A stretch of 64,000 bases of DNA, taken from contig JAIWNF010000013.1 of the NCBI GenBank assembly GCA_025093555.1, forward strand, positions 496,001-560,000. The letters are read 5' to 3'. This document shows positions 24,110-35,285 of the stretch, piece by piece (position 1 is the first letter of the stretch; every line of letters starts with the position of its first letter). The notes beneath the pieces are model-generated. The model saw only the letters and a program-made list of their open reading frames with translations, was not told where the DNA came from and did no database searches. The translations under genes and the position numbers were made by a program. This stretch comes from Circinella umbellata. Its lineage: Eukaryota > Mucoromycota > Mucoromycetes > Mucorales > Lichtheimiaceae.

Positions 24110-26266
24110 TTATCTTTGTTGAAATATACCATGTAAGGTACCATTATTTGGAGCTTCATTTAAATTTAATAAACGCGCTAGAAAGCCATATACTTCCACA
24201 TTAAAGAATGGAGATACAACTGTACCAGCTTGAGGATACATCATTTCAATTTTAGGACCTCTTGCCATAAAAATAGCACGCATTTCTGGGGCCAAATTAT
24301 CGTAACCATGGATACCACGCGGTCGATAATCTAGTCCAGAATCAATTTTATAATCCTTGTGAGAAATGATGGAATAACCAACATCTGGGATAGCGACAAT
24401 GGGGGCGATCCTTTCATTTTTACTATAATGGAACCTTTCGGGTACATTTTCACGTAAATAAACTTGAAAGTGTGCATTTCCATCAGGATGGAGTTCAAAT
24501 TGTTGGGTATAATTATAAAGCTCTTCATATATTTGTTGCACAATTCCTTCAGGTGCATTGTCGATAGGTCGGAGATTTAAAAGTGGCCATGCCTCACGTT
24601 CCCGCAGGAATGACAAGGATTTGTTTGATAGAATATCCTCATAGAATATTAATCGCGATTTGTCTGTTTGTGCCATTCCGTGATCACTAACCTATATATC
24701 AGAGAATAAAAGTGTGTTGGATTTGGTTAGAATTTTGCCACTCATCCTTTTTTTCCCAGTACTTTTTGTAAACTTAATTCTGTAATAATAATAACAAAAC
24801 AAACTTACAATGACAACATTGACATGTTTATCTAAATTACGTTCTTCAAGACCTTGAAGTAGATGCCCAACTGCATCATCCATCTTGGTTAATACACTGT
24901 TTAACTATATATTTACCAATTATATGTAAGTGTACAAAAGCACACCATTTTGAATGCTTTCTAATTGTTATTACCTGTTTGCCTTGAGGACCCCCGCCAT
25001 GACCTTTTTGATCCACTTGTGGTATATAAATAGAAATCATCTCTGGTCTTTCCTCTAACGGCTTATCAAACCATTGTAGTGCGATATCTATTTTTTGTTC
25101 AGCAGTGACTTCACGTTCATAATCAATAAGATAGTCCGGTAAAGTACTGGGTACAGCTGAGCCTGGCCACATGATCACTCCCGACTTTCGTCCTTGTTTG
25201 CTACTTGTTGTCCAAATCTATTATCACGAATAATTAACTTTTGCTTCTCCTTGTTCTCTCTATTTTCTATCATGTCAAATTAGGGGAAACTTACAGGTTC
25301 GCCAGACCACCATTCTGGTTGCATGCTAATCTCTGGTTTTTTATGGATAAACATTTTACGTTTTTCTGGATCATAAAATTCATTACCGACAATGCCATGA
25401 GCTTCTGGATATAGACCTGTGGCTAATGTCCAATGATTTGGAAAAGTAATTGACTAAATAATTTAACAATTTTATTTTATTAAAGTTATCTTTTTCAAAT
25501 GTCATACCTACGCTCATTATCAGTCAATAAAAATACTTACAGGAAATGATGGATTCATATATTCTGCACTTACACCTTCCGAAGCTATATATCATATAAT
25601 AATTATAATCCAATTTGATTCGTTGTTTAACTATATACAAAAACCACACTCCTTAAAGCACTACTAAATTGTTTCACTTACCAAACTTTGCTAGATTGGG
25701 CGTAACACCGCGATCTAAATAATCATTTCGAAATCCATCAAGCGAAATATACATTACTGTAGGTGCAAACAAATGTGAACCATTATTGTATAGATTTTGG
25801 GCTGGAGGGTGCATATCGTGGTGTCCTTTGCCATGTGCGTATGTCATAAGTAAAATTTTAAATATAAGAAAAGACAATCCAACACCAGCTGCGATTGCAA
25901 CATATCGCCATAGATATAAGTGACCCTAAACATTGATTTCTTATGAGTTTTATTTTTGTTCTTTCCACATTTAATAAAGTTTATTTAACAGAAAAGATGT
26001 TAGTTGTTGTTGTTTATTACATTTTTCAGTCGTATCCGTTCTTCTTCTTCGTCATAGTCGTCTTCTTCAAAATCAAAATCTTCTTCGACATCCCAAAAAC
26101 TTTTCCGCCGACTGACATGTGATTGTTCTCTGCTTGGAAATTCCTCTTGTTGATTAAGAGCATCGGCCTCGAGTAAACGTTGTTCTTCTTCCTCGTATTG
26201 CATGCTGCGTCGATTATTATTGCGTTGTGATAAAGAATGACTAGAAGCGAAACCAAATGGTGCCAT
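24110..26266 (-). CDS. Type II membrane ectonucleotide pyrophosphatase/phosphodiesterase (NPP family)
   Basis: Exons 26266-26021, 25925-25682, 25584-25541, 25453-25295, 25217-24975, 24904-24809, 24691-24110; predicted 537 residues. It hydrolyses pyrophosphate or phosphodiester bonds of extracytoplasmic nucleotides. The N-terminal ~80 residues are cytosolic, with acidic clusters. One signal-anchor helix follows (YVAIAAGVGLSFLIFKILLM), then the alkaline-phosphatase-fold catalytic region. Visible signatures: VMYISLDGFRNDYLDRGVTPNL (first metal Asp), TFPNHWTLATGLYPEAHGIVGN (region of the Thr nucleophile and substrate), VIMWPGS, IYIPQVDQKGHGGGP (metal Asp/His) and VSDHGM (metal Asp-His). Exon 3 is only 44 nt but carries EGVSAEYMNPSFP in frame. 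It is probably the Npp1 equivalent. Length is shorter than the roughly 740-residue yeast proteins, mainly at the C-terminus. Confidence 0.93.
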
Positions 26267-26276
26267 GTATATATGT

Positions 26277-26298
26277 AAAAAAAAAAAAAAAAAAAAAA
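26277..26298. repeat. Poly(A) run of 22 nt
   Basis: A 22-nt A run 11 nt upstream of the NPP start codon; on the coding strand it is an oligo(T) tract in the leader. Confidence 0.95.
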
Positions 26299-26590
26299 GG
26301 AGAGGGTGACCCGTTAAAAAGTAGTAAGAAAGACAAGCCGAGAAGGGGGTCGTGAATAAGGAGAACAAAATTAAAAAAGAGTAGAAATTGAATGGAGACA
26401 GTGAGAGGAAGAAATAATCTAGTAACTGTATCTAATAAACACACTTCAGCCTAGTGGGTCCTTTTTTTAAAACTGTTCTGACTTGTAAATATTCCATATG
26501 CGGTGTTGATCTACATTCCGCATGGTTGCAAAAGTTGGCTCTTGTTATTTTAGGTAGCACATACTATTTGTAGACACTACTTAAAAAATT
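26299..26590. promoter_or_regulatory. Divergent promoter region (NPP / small unknown gene)
   Basis: Roughly 300 nt separate the start codons of two divergently transcribed genes, so the promoters must share this segment. No defined site was recognised. Confidence 0.45.
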
Positions 26591-27281
26591 ATGTTGAGTA
26601 AACCGAGATCTATTCTTCATTTACGGATTACACAATCAACAGTATGTACATTAATATACTTTACAATTTATGATCAAAAAGACTTACATAACACTGGAAT
26701 ATTACAGGTTGTCCGCGTTATTGTTAATGTTCATCAAAATAAGATCGATTGGTATAATGAAAACGAACTGCACTCATTCGTACTCAAAGCATTACAACCT
26801 ATCATTTTAGAACATTTAGTTAATGGCAAGAACACTGGTGAAAAACGAAAAAAAGATCTTGAAGTAGCGCGTATGCAAAAACATGGCGAGTACTTGTCTT
26901 TTCTTTTTATTATATGTATAATTTTTTTTTTTTAGCTAAAGGAAGGTTTTAACCTCAAATTCTTTATGAATGATTTAGCTAAGTTTCGACTTGCATATAG
27001 ATTCATTTCGAAAGATCACACTCATGAATCCATGTTATTGAGGGTATATATAACACAACTATTACAAAAAGCGACAATACTTTATTAATATTATTATTAT
27101 TAACGATAATGATGATGTGGATTGGGGTGATGAAATATATGACAAAAAAATTTATTAGAGTCATTCAAACTATCGAGCTATTCGCGTTTATCCATATCAT
27201 CTTAGTATCTTCGTTGATGAGCCACGCGCAGATTTTAGTTCTTGGTTTGCTGCTGCTACTACTGATGCTGCTAGTACATGA
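26591..27281 (+). CDS. Small conserved-looking protein of unknown function
   Basis: Exons 26591-26641, 26708-26870, 26979-27043, 27159-27281; predicted 133 residues. I do not recognise the family. The spliced product reads LHLRITQSTVVRVIVNVHQ at the N-terminus, then a helical acidic/basic segment and FRLAYRFISKDHTHESMLLR. After the third junction come YRAIRVYPYHLSIFVDEP and DFSSWFAAA. Coding is inferred because all three introns have usable GT-AG borders and correct phase, and because the last exon reads cleanly only after splicing. The intron 2 donor (GTATGC at 26871) is the least certain. The stop lies only 11 nt from the stop of the converging Tma17-like gene, so the two mRNAs must overlap at their 3' ends. 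Confidence 0.6.
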
Positions 27282-27292
27282 TGATGATGAAC

Positions 27293-27658
27293 TTATAAAA
27301 ATACTCCTTCTTCTATCGCCTTGTCTTTTTCTTCCTTTTTTGCTGTCGTCACCCCAGTTGGATATTCTTTTCGTAATGCGTCGACATTACTTTTAACTTC
27401 AAAAAACGCCGGTTCGCCAAGGCGTTCTTTTATGACACGCAACGTCACATCGATCCGGATCTCATGTCGGCGCATTAATTCAATGTTTTCTTCAACGGCT
27501 TCAATTAAATCTCGATCTTTTCCTTCGGGATCATATTCTCTCATTTCATCATTCGACTTTAATAAATGTTTAATGGAATTCTGTATTTCAGGAATTTCGG
27601 TAAGGAGTGTATCGGCTGGAAGTTGTCGTAATGCGTTTTCAAGACGTGGCAAGTCCAT
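27293..27658 (-). CDS. Tma17/Adc17-like small helical protein
   Basis: Single exon, 121 residues, ATG at 27658. It is almost wholly helical and charged. The pattern IPEIQNSIKHLLKSNDEM, an acidic D-rich turn, then LIEAVEENIELMRRHEIRI resembles the fungal Tma17 family. In yeast, Tma17 (Adc17) is a stress-induced chaperone that helps assemble the proteasome base by binding Rpt6, and it was first found as translation-machinery-associated. The C-terminus (VKSNVDALRKEYPTGVTTAKKEEKDK) is likely disordered. The similarity is judged by eye and is short, so another small coiled-coil family remains possible. Confidence 0.5.
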   Translation of the reverse strand: MDLPRLENALRQLPADTLLTEIPEIQNSIKHLLKSNDEMREYDPEGKDRDLIEAVEENIELMRRHEIRIDVTLRVIKERLGEPAFFEVKSNVDALRKEYPTGVTTAKKEEKDKAIEEGVFL

Positions 27659-28207
27659 TATTATTATTTTTATATCAATGTATATATATTTGCGTTGGTG
27701 CTTGTTATATTGGTGTTTATAATGTTATGTGGTTTGATGTAGAAGAACGGTTCTGAGAACGAAAATGAGTTAGTGCATTTGGGATTTTCTTTGTTTTAAG
27801 TGCAGCTGTAATTTGTTTTCTGCATGCAATAGCAAGTGGACTCCCTGAATATATCTGTACAATATATTTATTTAAAGCTATCCCATTTATTGTTAGGCTT
27901 TCTAATCAACGTACACATTTAATAAAAGGAGGGAAATAAATAATAATATGATAACAATGAATTACGTTCGTTTAGATGCTCTTGATCATATTTTTTATAC
28001 TTAAAATTACAGATAAAAAATGAAGGAAAGGAGATAGGTACTGTAATATTACAAATTAGAATTCAGGGGGGAAGTTTTTTCTATGCTAATTATATATATG
28101 TGTCAAATAAAAATATATAAAAGAACAGCATAATAATATTTATTGGTCATTTCTTCTTACATTATTACTTTCATTTATTACTAGTACTTTTAGTAATAAT
28201 ATTAATA
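27659..28207. promoter_or_regulatory. Divergent promoter region (Tma17-like / aspartic protease)
   Basis: 549 AT-rich nt between divergent starts. TATA-like stretches occur about 85-105 nt before the protease ATG. No defined regulatory motif was recognised. Confidence 0.4.
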
Positions 28208-30085
28208 ATGAAATCAGTATTAGCGATAAGCTCCGTGGTTGTTGCCATCAGTTCAGCAGTAACTATAGCAGATAGAACAATTGTTCCTTCACCAGCAGCA
28301 CCATCGATAGGAGGCATTGTACTTGATATGACTCGTGAACGCCCACCTTCGTCATTATTGGACTTTGTTCAACAATCAGTAGTTGATACCCTCGATGACA
28401 CTGTATCTTCGCTATTATTACCTCACAAATGGTCATACCGTGGTCCTCGAATGTCTGACTTCAAAAGTCATAATGGAGAAGAACCGAACAACCATATTAA
28501 TGAAGGTGATGGTCCTAAGCAATTGGCGGCAATGAAATCATTATCATCATCATCAGTATCTTCTTACCCTCCTACCAACAATAACCCATCCATCAAGACA
28601 TCATCCAATTTGGCTAATACTTTGTGGAGTGTAGGTGTCCATACAATTTTATAGAATATAAAAACCGAACTTGTCATGATTTATTAAATTTCTTGTTACA
28701 TTTTATACGTAAATGTATATTTTTTAGTACGTTATTGAAATAGGAGTGTAGGTACCATTGTATATGTAGAAACGTTACTACGTATAAAGAGTAAATCAGA
28801 ATATAAAGTACTAAAATTGACATAATATACTTTATATTAAATAATAGTGGAACACCTGAACAAAAATTTAAAGTCATATTTGATACTGGCTCCCCGATTG
28901 TCTGGATACCATCAAGTGATTGTAAAGACGAATGTCCAGGAGCAACGACGACTTTTGAAGCGGAAAAATCATCCACTTCCATATTGGAGGAGGATAATTC
29001 CATCATTGTTCATTATGGTTCAGGCACTGTAAAGGGTTATGTTGCCCATGATATTGTTTCATTGCAAAATATTCGGGTATCTAACCAGTCCATTGCGGTG
29101 GCGAGAAGTATTGTCCCTAATCTACTTTCCGACGGTATCAGTAAGTATATACGATATACAAATGCTTTTTGTCAAGCTTTTTTTGACTACACAATTCTCT
29201 TTCTGACAATTCTCCTATTTTTATAATTTATTGTTATTTCTTTACACGTTGTTATCCAGATGGTATTATTGGTTTCGCACCTAGCGAAGGAACATCTGAT
29301 TTTAATTACAGTAAGCTATCATAATTCGTTAACTTATTATAGTAATTATTATCTAGGAGTGTTCACAAATCATGATTAACTTAATGTATATAGAAAGTAA
29401 AAGACTGCCTACTCCTATGGAAAACTTGGTACATCAAAAAGCCGTCGAGCGTAACATGTTTAGTGTCTATTTCCAACCCCTTCGAGATCATATGGATATT
29501 GATACTGCCGGCGGTAAATTGGCATTAGGTGGATTATTGCCTCAAGATTCGTACCAAGGAGAAATCCAATGGATTTCACAAGTTATTGATGAAAATTATG
29601 GCGACTATTGGGCGGTTGGATTAGAAAGCATCCAAGTAGGCGACGCAGTCATTCAAAATGATAATGGTGAGACGGGCTCAAAACGAAAACAAGCTGTTGG
29701 CATTGTAGATACCGGTACTACCATGATTATTATTAAGCCTACCATCGCAGAGAATGTTATCAAGAGCATGCAATATGCCAAATACAATGAAACATTAGAA
29801 CTTTACACTGTACCTTGTAATCAAGTCAAATCCTTACCTACATTGGATTTCCACTTTACAGAAGGGGTAAAACTTAGTTTATCTCCAGAACAATATACAG
29901 TACCGGAATGGCAGCTTGTATATTGGGGCGCATCAGACTGTCCTATCTATATCGTGAGCGAAACGTTGGGTGACGAAGACGAAAGTAGTTTAGATTTTAT
30001 TATTGGACAAAAGTTTTTAGAAAATTATGTATCAATTTATGATGGCGATGAACATCGTGTTGGGTTTGCAACCGCACAACACTAA
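28208..30085 (+). CDS. Secreted aspartic protease (pepsin family A1)
   Basis: Exons 28208-28630, 28728-28747, 28848-29140, 29260-29310, 29394-30085; predicted 492 residues. It begins with a signal peptide (MKSVLAISSVVVAISSA), followed by a propeptide-like, Ser-rich segment to about residue 141. The first catalytic motif FDTGSP has its Asp near residue 160, and the second, GIVDTGTT, has its Asp near residue 368. Other family marks are VHYGSGTVKGYVAHD (flap region), GIIGFAPSE and the C-terminal DFIIGQKFLENYVSIYD with hydrophobic-hydrophobic-Gly. Exon 2 is a 20-nt microexon (YVIEIGV) bounded by GTAGGT donors. Without it the conserved strand before GTP is lost and the frame breaks. The family is typical of secreted or vacuolar acid proteases. 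Confidence 0.92.
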
Positions 30086-30588
30086 AAAATAACCTGTCAA
30101 AATCAAATATTTATGTGAAATCAATGTTGTATCATAAAATATAATACCAATAAATTATAAAGGAATAAACTCCACGCACGCTTTACCCGATAGAATACTG
30201 AATTTTGATGTGGAATAAGCAGTTGTGTATATAAAAATGTTATACATAGTTACAATAACTTGGTAATGTTATCCAGTCCCTCAAACATTAGAACTATTGA
30301 AGTTCAATTTGTACAAGAGCAACTTCCGATAACGGCAAAAGATTTTAAAGATATGACGATCTGTTCTTTGAATACTGGGTACCAGTCATTAAAAAAGAAA
30401 ACAAATGTTGCTTAGTTATAATGACTGTATTTTACAATAATATTTATATATATTGTACAGACACTTTACTTTTTGTTATTATTGCAACACACTGACACTT
30501 CTACATGTGCACATATATTTCCTAGAAAACGTCGGCATCTTTTATTTTATTCTTTCTCATATACACATACATTTTTCTTAACTGTAAC
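30086..30588. other. Intergenic between protease and TatD-type gene
   Basis: About 500 AT-rich nt; 3' end signals of the protease (AATAAA near 30150) and the promoter of the next gene. Nothing else was seen. Confidence 0.5.
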
Positions 30589-31608
30589 ATGGATAGCAGC
30601 AAATTATGTGATGCACACTGCCATCCTCATGATGACATCAAACACCTTGACATGATCCCAAAATTAAAAACCGGACATATTACAATCATGGGTGTTCGTC
30701 AAGATGATTGGGATCGTGTTGCTCAAGTAACCACAAATTGCGCTCCTGGACGCTGTATTCCTGCATTCGGTAAAAGAACGTTTATTGACAAAAAAAACAG
30801 AAAACGAAAAAAAAAAGTACCATAACATTCAATTGTAAATAATTTAGGCATTCATCCGTGGTTTCTTCACCGGCTCATGATAAATGATCATGTTGATCCA
30901 GGAACACATTATGATCAAATCTTAACAGCAAAAGTCATGTCTGAGAAACAAGACATGATTCAAGCTCTCGATCCCCCATTTCCTCGGGACGAATGGGTAA
31001 ACAACTTGAAACAGCGACTTAGAGATCATCCACAAGCACTGGTGGGTGAAGTTGGTTTGGATAGAGCAGCAAGATTACTACCTGGTGGAGCCATTGAATG
31101 GCATGGGGTCAAACCTACTTCGGTTCAAACAACCATTGAGCATCAAATGAATGTATTGCGTATTCAGCTCGAAATAGCGCGCGAATTCCAACGAGCTGTT
31201 AGCGTTCACTGTGTTCAAGCATCCGGTCATCTTTTACAACTACTTCAAGAGATGGTGCCTAAGAAAAAAAAGAAAGAGGCAGGGCCTCCGGTACGGCTTT
31301 GTGTGCATTCATTTGTTGGCTCACCTGGTTCGATTCCTCAATTTCTTAAACTTGACAAAGGTTTTACTGTTTATGTCTCATTCTCCGTGGCTATCTGTAG
31401 TCGACTCGAAAAGAAAAAGTTGTTTGAACTTTTTAATGCTATTCCACAAGATCGATTATTGATTGAATCTGATTTAAATACCCCTCTTGGACAAGATGAT
31501 GCTATGGAAGAAATCGCGAAACTACTTGCTGAAGCGCGACAATGGTCTATCGAACAAACTATTGAAAGAACACATAAAAATTGGCATGAATTTGTTGGTC
31601 TACAATAG
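30589..31608 (+). CDS. TatD-family metal-dependent hydrolase (Scn1/Cut9-interacting type)
   Basis: Exons 30589-30769 and 30848-31608; predicted 313 residues. It opens with LCDAHCHPHDD, the metal-binding H-x-H of TatD enzymes. The strand-end motifs follow: GIHPWF (created exactly by the splice), LVGEVGLDRAA (metal Glu), AVSVHCVQASGHL (His), VRLCVHSFVGSPGS (His) and RLLIESDLNTP (Asp). The long second-strand insert and overall length fit the fungal Cut9-interacting protein Scn1 branch rather than bacterial TatD DNase. TatD enzymes act as nucleases or hydrolases with divalent metals; the substrate here is unknown. It converges on the Tau-like gene, with 111 nt between the stops. Confidence 0.85.
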
Positions 31609-31719
31609 ATACTTGTTATTTCTGTTATAATTCTTTATTATAAGATAAATCCCATTTTTTTTCTCTTTTTGAAAACAATTAAGATTAATAAATATCCAAT
31701 ACAACAATAATAAAGGTCA

Positions 31720-33772
31720 CTACTTTTGCTCTCCTTCTTCCTTCTTCTTAACCCTAATTATTTGAAATAATGTCAATCATGTGCCATATTTAACATAAGT
31801 CTGACGCACGTATGAAGTAACTATAATCAACTTACCTTTGCATTTCTGGCTGAATGTTTTCATCAAACCTCAATGGTTCATCATATAATTGATTATTTCC
31901 ACCCTGAGGTTCGTGTTTGATATTATCAAGTGATCCAACCTTGGATTGGGCCTCATCATATGAAATGTTTTCGTGGAAAATTTTCCCGGTTCCACCACCT
32001 GGTTTGTGCTTGATATTATCCTTGGAGCCAACCTTGGATTGTGCTGCAGCACTATAGTCAACTTTTTTTTCATAAAGCTCGACATCGCCACCACCTGGTT
32101 TATGCTTAATGTTATCCTTAGAACCAACTTTCGACGTAGTACCACTATAGTCTACTTTTTCCTCGAACAATTCGACATCACCGCCACCAGGTTTATGTTT
32201 AATATTGTCTTTGGAACCAACCTTGGATTTGGCGTGATCATAAGAAGCTTCTTCATGAAAAATCTTTTCGGTACCGCCACCTGGCTTATGTTTAATGTTA
32301 TCTTTGGATCCGACTTTTGATTTTGCTGTGGCACCATAATCAATCTTTTCCTCGAATAATTCAACTTTACCACCGCCAGGTTTATGCTTTGCATTATCAA
32401 GCGATCCAACTTTAGACTTTGCAGTTGCCTTGTAATTCTTCTTTTCCTCGAAAAGTTCGACATTGCCACCACCAGGCTTATGCTTGATGTTGTCTCTGGA
32501 TCCGACTTTGGATTTGGCTGTTGCATTGTAATCCTTTTTTTCTTCAAATAATTTGACATCACCACCACCAGCTTTATGTTTAGCATTATCGAGGGATCCA
32601 ACTTTTGATTTGGCAGTCGCCTTGTAGTCCTTTTTTTCATCATACAGTTGAACATTGCCACCACCAGGCTTGTGCTTGATATTGTCCTTGGAACCAACCT
32701 TGGATCTTGCTGTGGCGCTGAAGCTGAGCTTTGCTTCATATAGCTTGACATTTCCGCCTCCGGGTTTATGTTTGACATTATCGAGGGATCCAATTTTTGA
32801 TCTTGCCGTTGCCTTGTAGTCCTTCTTTTCATCATACAACTGAACATTGCCACCCCCAGCCTTGTGCTTGATGTTATCCTTGGAACCAACTTTGGACCTT
32901 GCTGTGGCACTGAAACTAAGTTTTTCTTCATATAACTTGACATTACCACCTCCAGGTTTATGTTTAGCATTATCTAATGACCCAACCTTGGATTTTACAT
33001 TACTATCATTATTATCACCCACCAAAGAAGAATTTGAAGAAGAAGAAGAAGAAGAAGAAGACTTTCCAAACTGAGATTTGCTTGTTTTCTTTTCACCATT
33101 ATTATTGTAACTATAATATTTTTTTTTCATGAATTTTATCTGATAATTTTAATCATGTGTAATCTAACCTGTAATCTGGTAGTTTTCGGCTCAAACTACG
33201 ACGACGTGTTGGTTCGGATATCGAAGAAGTGGATGATGGACATTTAGTACCACTACTGTTACGGGATGGACTTCTTAGTGCTACATTATATTCTTCAATT
33301 CGAGTAGTACCTTTATTTTAATTAAAAAAAATATAAACGCGTAAATTTTTTTTTTGGATTACAATGACCTTAGTCAAAATTTGTGTAACATTTTATAATT
33401 ATATTACTATTATTTTTTTGGCTCCACATACTACAAAAACCTATTAATTATAAATAAAAAATGGTTATCGTTTTTACCTCCGCCTGGCTTATGCTTTATA
33501 TTATCTTTACTGCTGACTTTGCTTTTAATATGACTATACTTTGGTAAAGATCCTGAATATATTGTTGTTCCATTACTTGATGTACTCGTTCGGCGACTAC
33601 TAGATTCCGAAGAAGAGGTAGCTGACGCACCTGAGAATGATTGTATAGTACTCTGTTTTATAGAAGTTGTTGTATTTTTCAGATAAGTTGTTGGAATCGG
33701 AGGAACAGGCGGTGCTGCTATCCTGCTGGTTCGTTTCGTTGTGGTATCGGAACGTGATGTTGTGAGCGACAT
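31720..33772 (-). CDS. Tau/MAP2/MAP4-type microtubule-associated protein with 13 tubulin-binding repeats
   Basis: Exons 33772-33478, 33310-33169, 33110-31836, 31753-31720; predicted 581 residues. Residues 1-80 are Ser/Thr/Pro/Arg-rich and disordered. A first repeat (SKVSSKDNIKHKPGGG) spans the exon 1/2 junction. A basic Ser/Arg-rich stretch (EPTRRRSLSRKLPDY) and a poly-Ser tract follow. Then 12 tandem repeats of about 32 residues fill about residues 185-570: K-S-K-V-G-S-(L/K)-D-N-(I/A)-K-H-K-P-G-G-G-x-V-x-(L/I)-(Y/F)-E-E-K. This is the Tau/MAP tubulin-binding repeat (Pfam PF00418), including the KxGSxDNIxHxPGGG core and its 31-32 residue period. The last repeat (SKVGSLDNIKHEPQGG to LRFDEN) diverges as the final tau repeat does. 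Expected role: binding along microtubules through the repeats; animal tau has 3-4. All junctions are phase-consistent. Function in this fungus is inferred. Confidence 0.9.
31843..32995 (-). repeat. Tandem array of 12 coding repeats, about 96 nt each
   Basis: DNA of the 12 tubulin-binding repeats in exon 3. The first eight alternate between SLDN and S(K/R)DN versions, giving a higher-order unit of about 192 nt. Neighbouring units differ at many third codon positions while the peptide stays the same. The ninth and twelfth copies share a different linker (KIFHE). Confidence 0.9.
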
Positions 33773-35285
33773 ATTTTATGATTCTTTATTGTTGTTATTG
33801 GGTGATTGCACGTTTAAGCAAAAACAGCGCGCTTTAGCGTATTGTCAAATGATGAAAAGGATCTGGTATATATATAATATATATGTAACTTTATATATAG
33901 AGCAGAAAATAAAACAATAAAAAAATGGTGGAAGAAAAGAAAAAGAGAAAAAGAAGTTTGTTATTACCCTGAGGCTAAAGGGTAATTTATTTTTTAAGCA
34001 TTAGAATAGAGAGAGTTCTCGACCCGTTTGAATACAATGATCAGCAGTCAGACTCCGATGCTAATTCTACAATAGAGTTGGGTCACACGAAACCACGAAA
34101 CTTTTTCCTTGTGTTATTGTCACTATTTTTTTTTATTATTGTTGTAATAAATATAGCTGATCACGATGGATCCTTTGTGGAATATTATTATTATTTTTTC
34201 CTTTTGATAAATTGGGGAGTAATTATTTATAATAAATAAGAGCTTTCATATGCATATATGATTGTTATATAATATCCACCTTGAAAACTCTCCTGAATTT
34301 TGCCGTTCGGTAACTATGTAAGTGCCACATCATGGCAATCCACATCATCAAAATAGTTTATATCCTTCAAAAACTAACAACAAAACAAACGAATTAGGGA
34401 GAGAAGCTTGAATTAAGGATTATTCATCAACGTTTCATGTGGCGTCCTCACAATATAATTACAAAAATAACAACGAGCAATTTGTATTCTTCTCCTCAAT
34501 ACAAAATATTTGTGTTTTGTCTCTTTTTCTTCCTCTTTCACATATCCCCTTTGTATTAAAAATAAAAATGAAAGGAGACAGAGTGGAATTAAATTAGTTG
34601 CTGTGGCAAAAAAAAAAAGCGAAGGGATGATTTATTTTTGTATCAATATATTTAAGGATCATAATCCTCTTCACAGTTATCAATAATAATATTTAAAACT
34701 ACAATGCTTAAGAATGCATTTCTATTTTTGCGTTAATTCTTTTTCTAACCGCATCAAAATGGGAGTTATGTGTGGGTAGATGAGTACATTATGCCAAGCA
34801 TTATATATATTGTACAAGAAATAGCAAATATGTAAAACCCATGTGGCCTATTGAGAGAGAAAGTGGTAATTGACGAAAAATGCATAAGCGACTAATATGG
34901 AACACGCGGTGGGAAAACCATACTAGGTCACATCTTCTTATATGATCATCCACTCCTTTTTTTCTCTTCTTATGAAAAATGTTATCAATCTCCACAATGA
35001 GTAAAACATGTCAGATCAATTCAATCGAATTAGGAAAAGTAGTCATGTATGTGCTGTTATGATACACTTCATTGCTATAATAGATAATTGTGGAAGAAGG
35101 AATAAACATACTCACACTACTCGTGTACGGGTGAATAAGACAAGAGATAGTTTTTTTTCGCAAGAAAAAATACACATTTTTTTTTATTTTTATAAGCAAG
35201 GAAAAAAAAAGAATTATTTCAATAAAAAAACAGGTTTGCTTTTTTTTAGTGCGTTGTCATTTTTTGTAATGTAGGTCTCCCAATT
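33773..35285. other. Intergenic between the Tau-like gene start and EF2 stop
   Basis: About 1.5 kb, AT-rich, with no supported gene. Short overlapping frames at 34801-35274 are AT-rich shadows on both strands. Confidence 0.5.

Noticed and set aside
31326..31345. GGTTCGATTCC resembling a tRNA T-loop
   Set aside because: It lies inside the TatD-family coding exon, and no acceptor or anticodon stems surround it. No tRNA gene was found in the window.
31870..32970. Long alternative-frame ORFs on both strands over the Tau-like repeat array
   Set aside because: They are shadows created by the periodic repeat; the other frames give repetitive low-complexity peptides while the chosen frame gives the conserved motif.
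32152..32995. CRISPR-like appearance of evenly spaced repeats
   Set aside because: The 96-nt periodicity is coding, with third-position variation, in a eukaryotic genome; there are no palindromic repeats and no cas genes.
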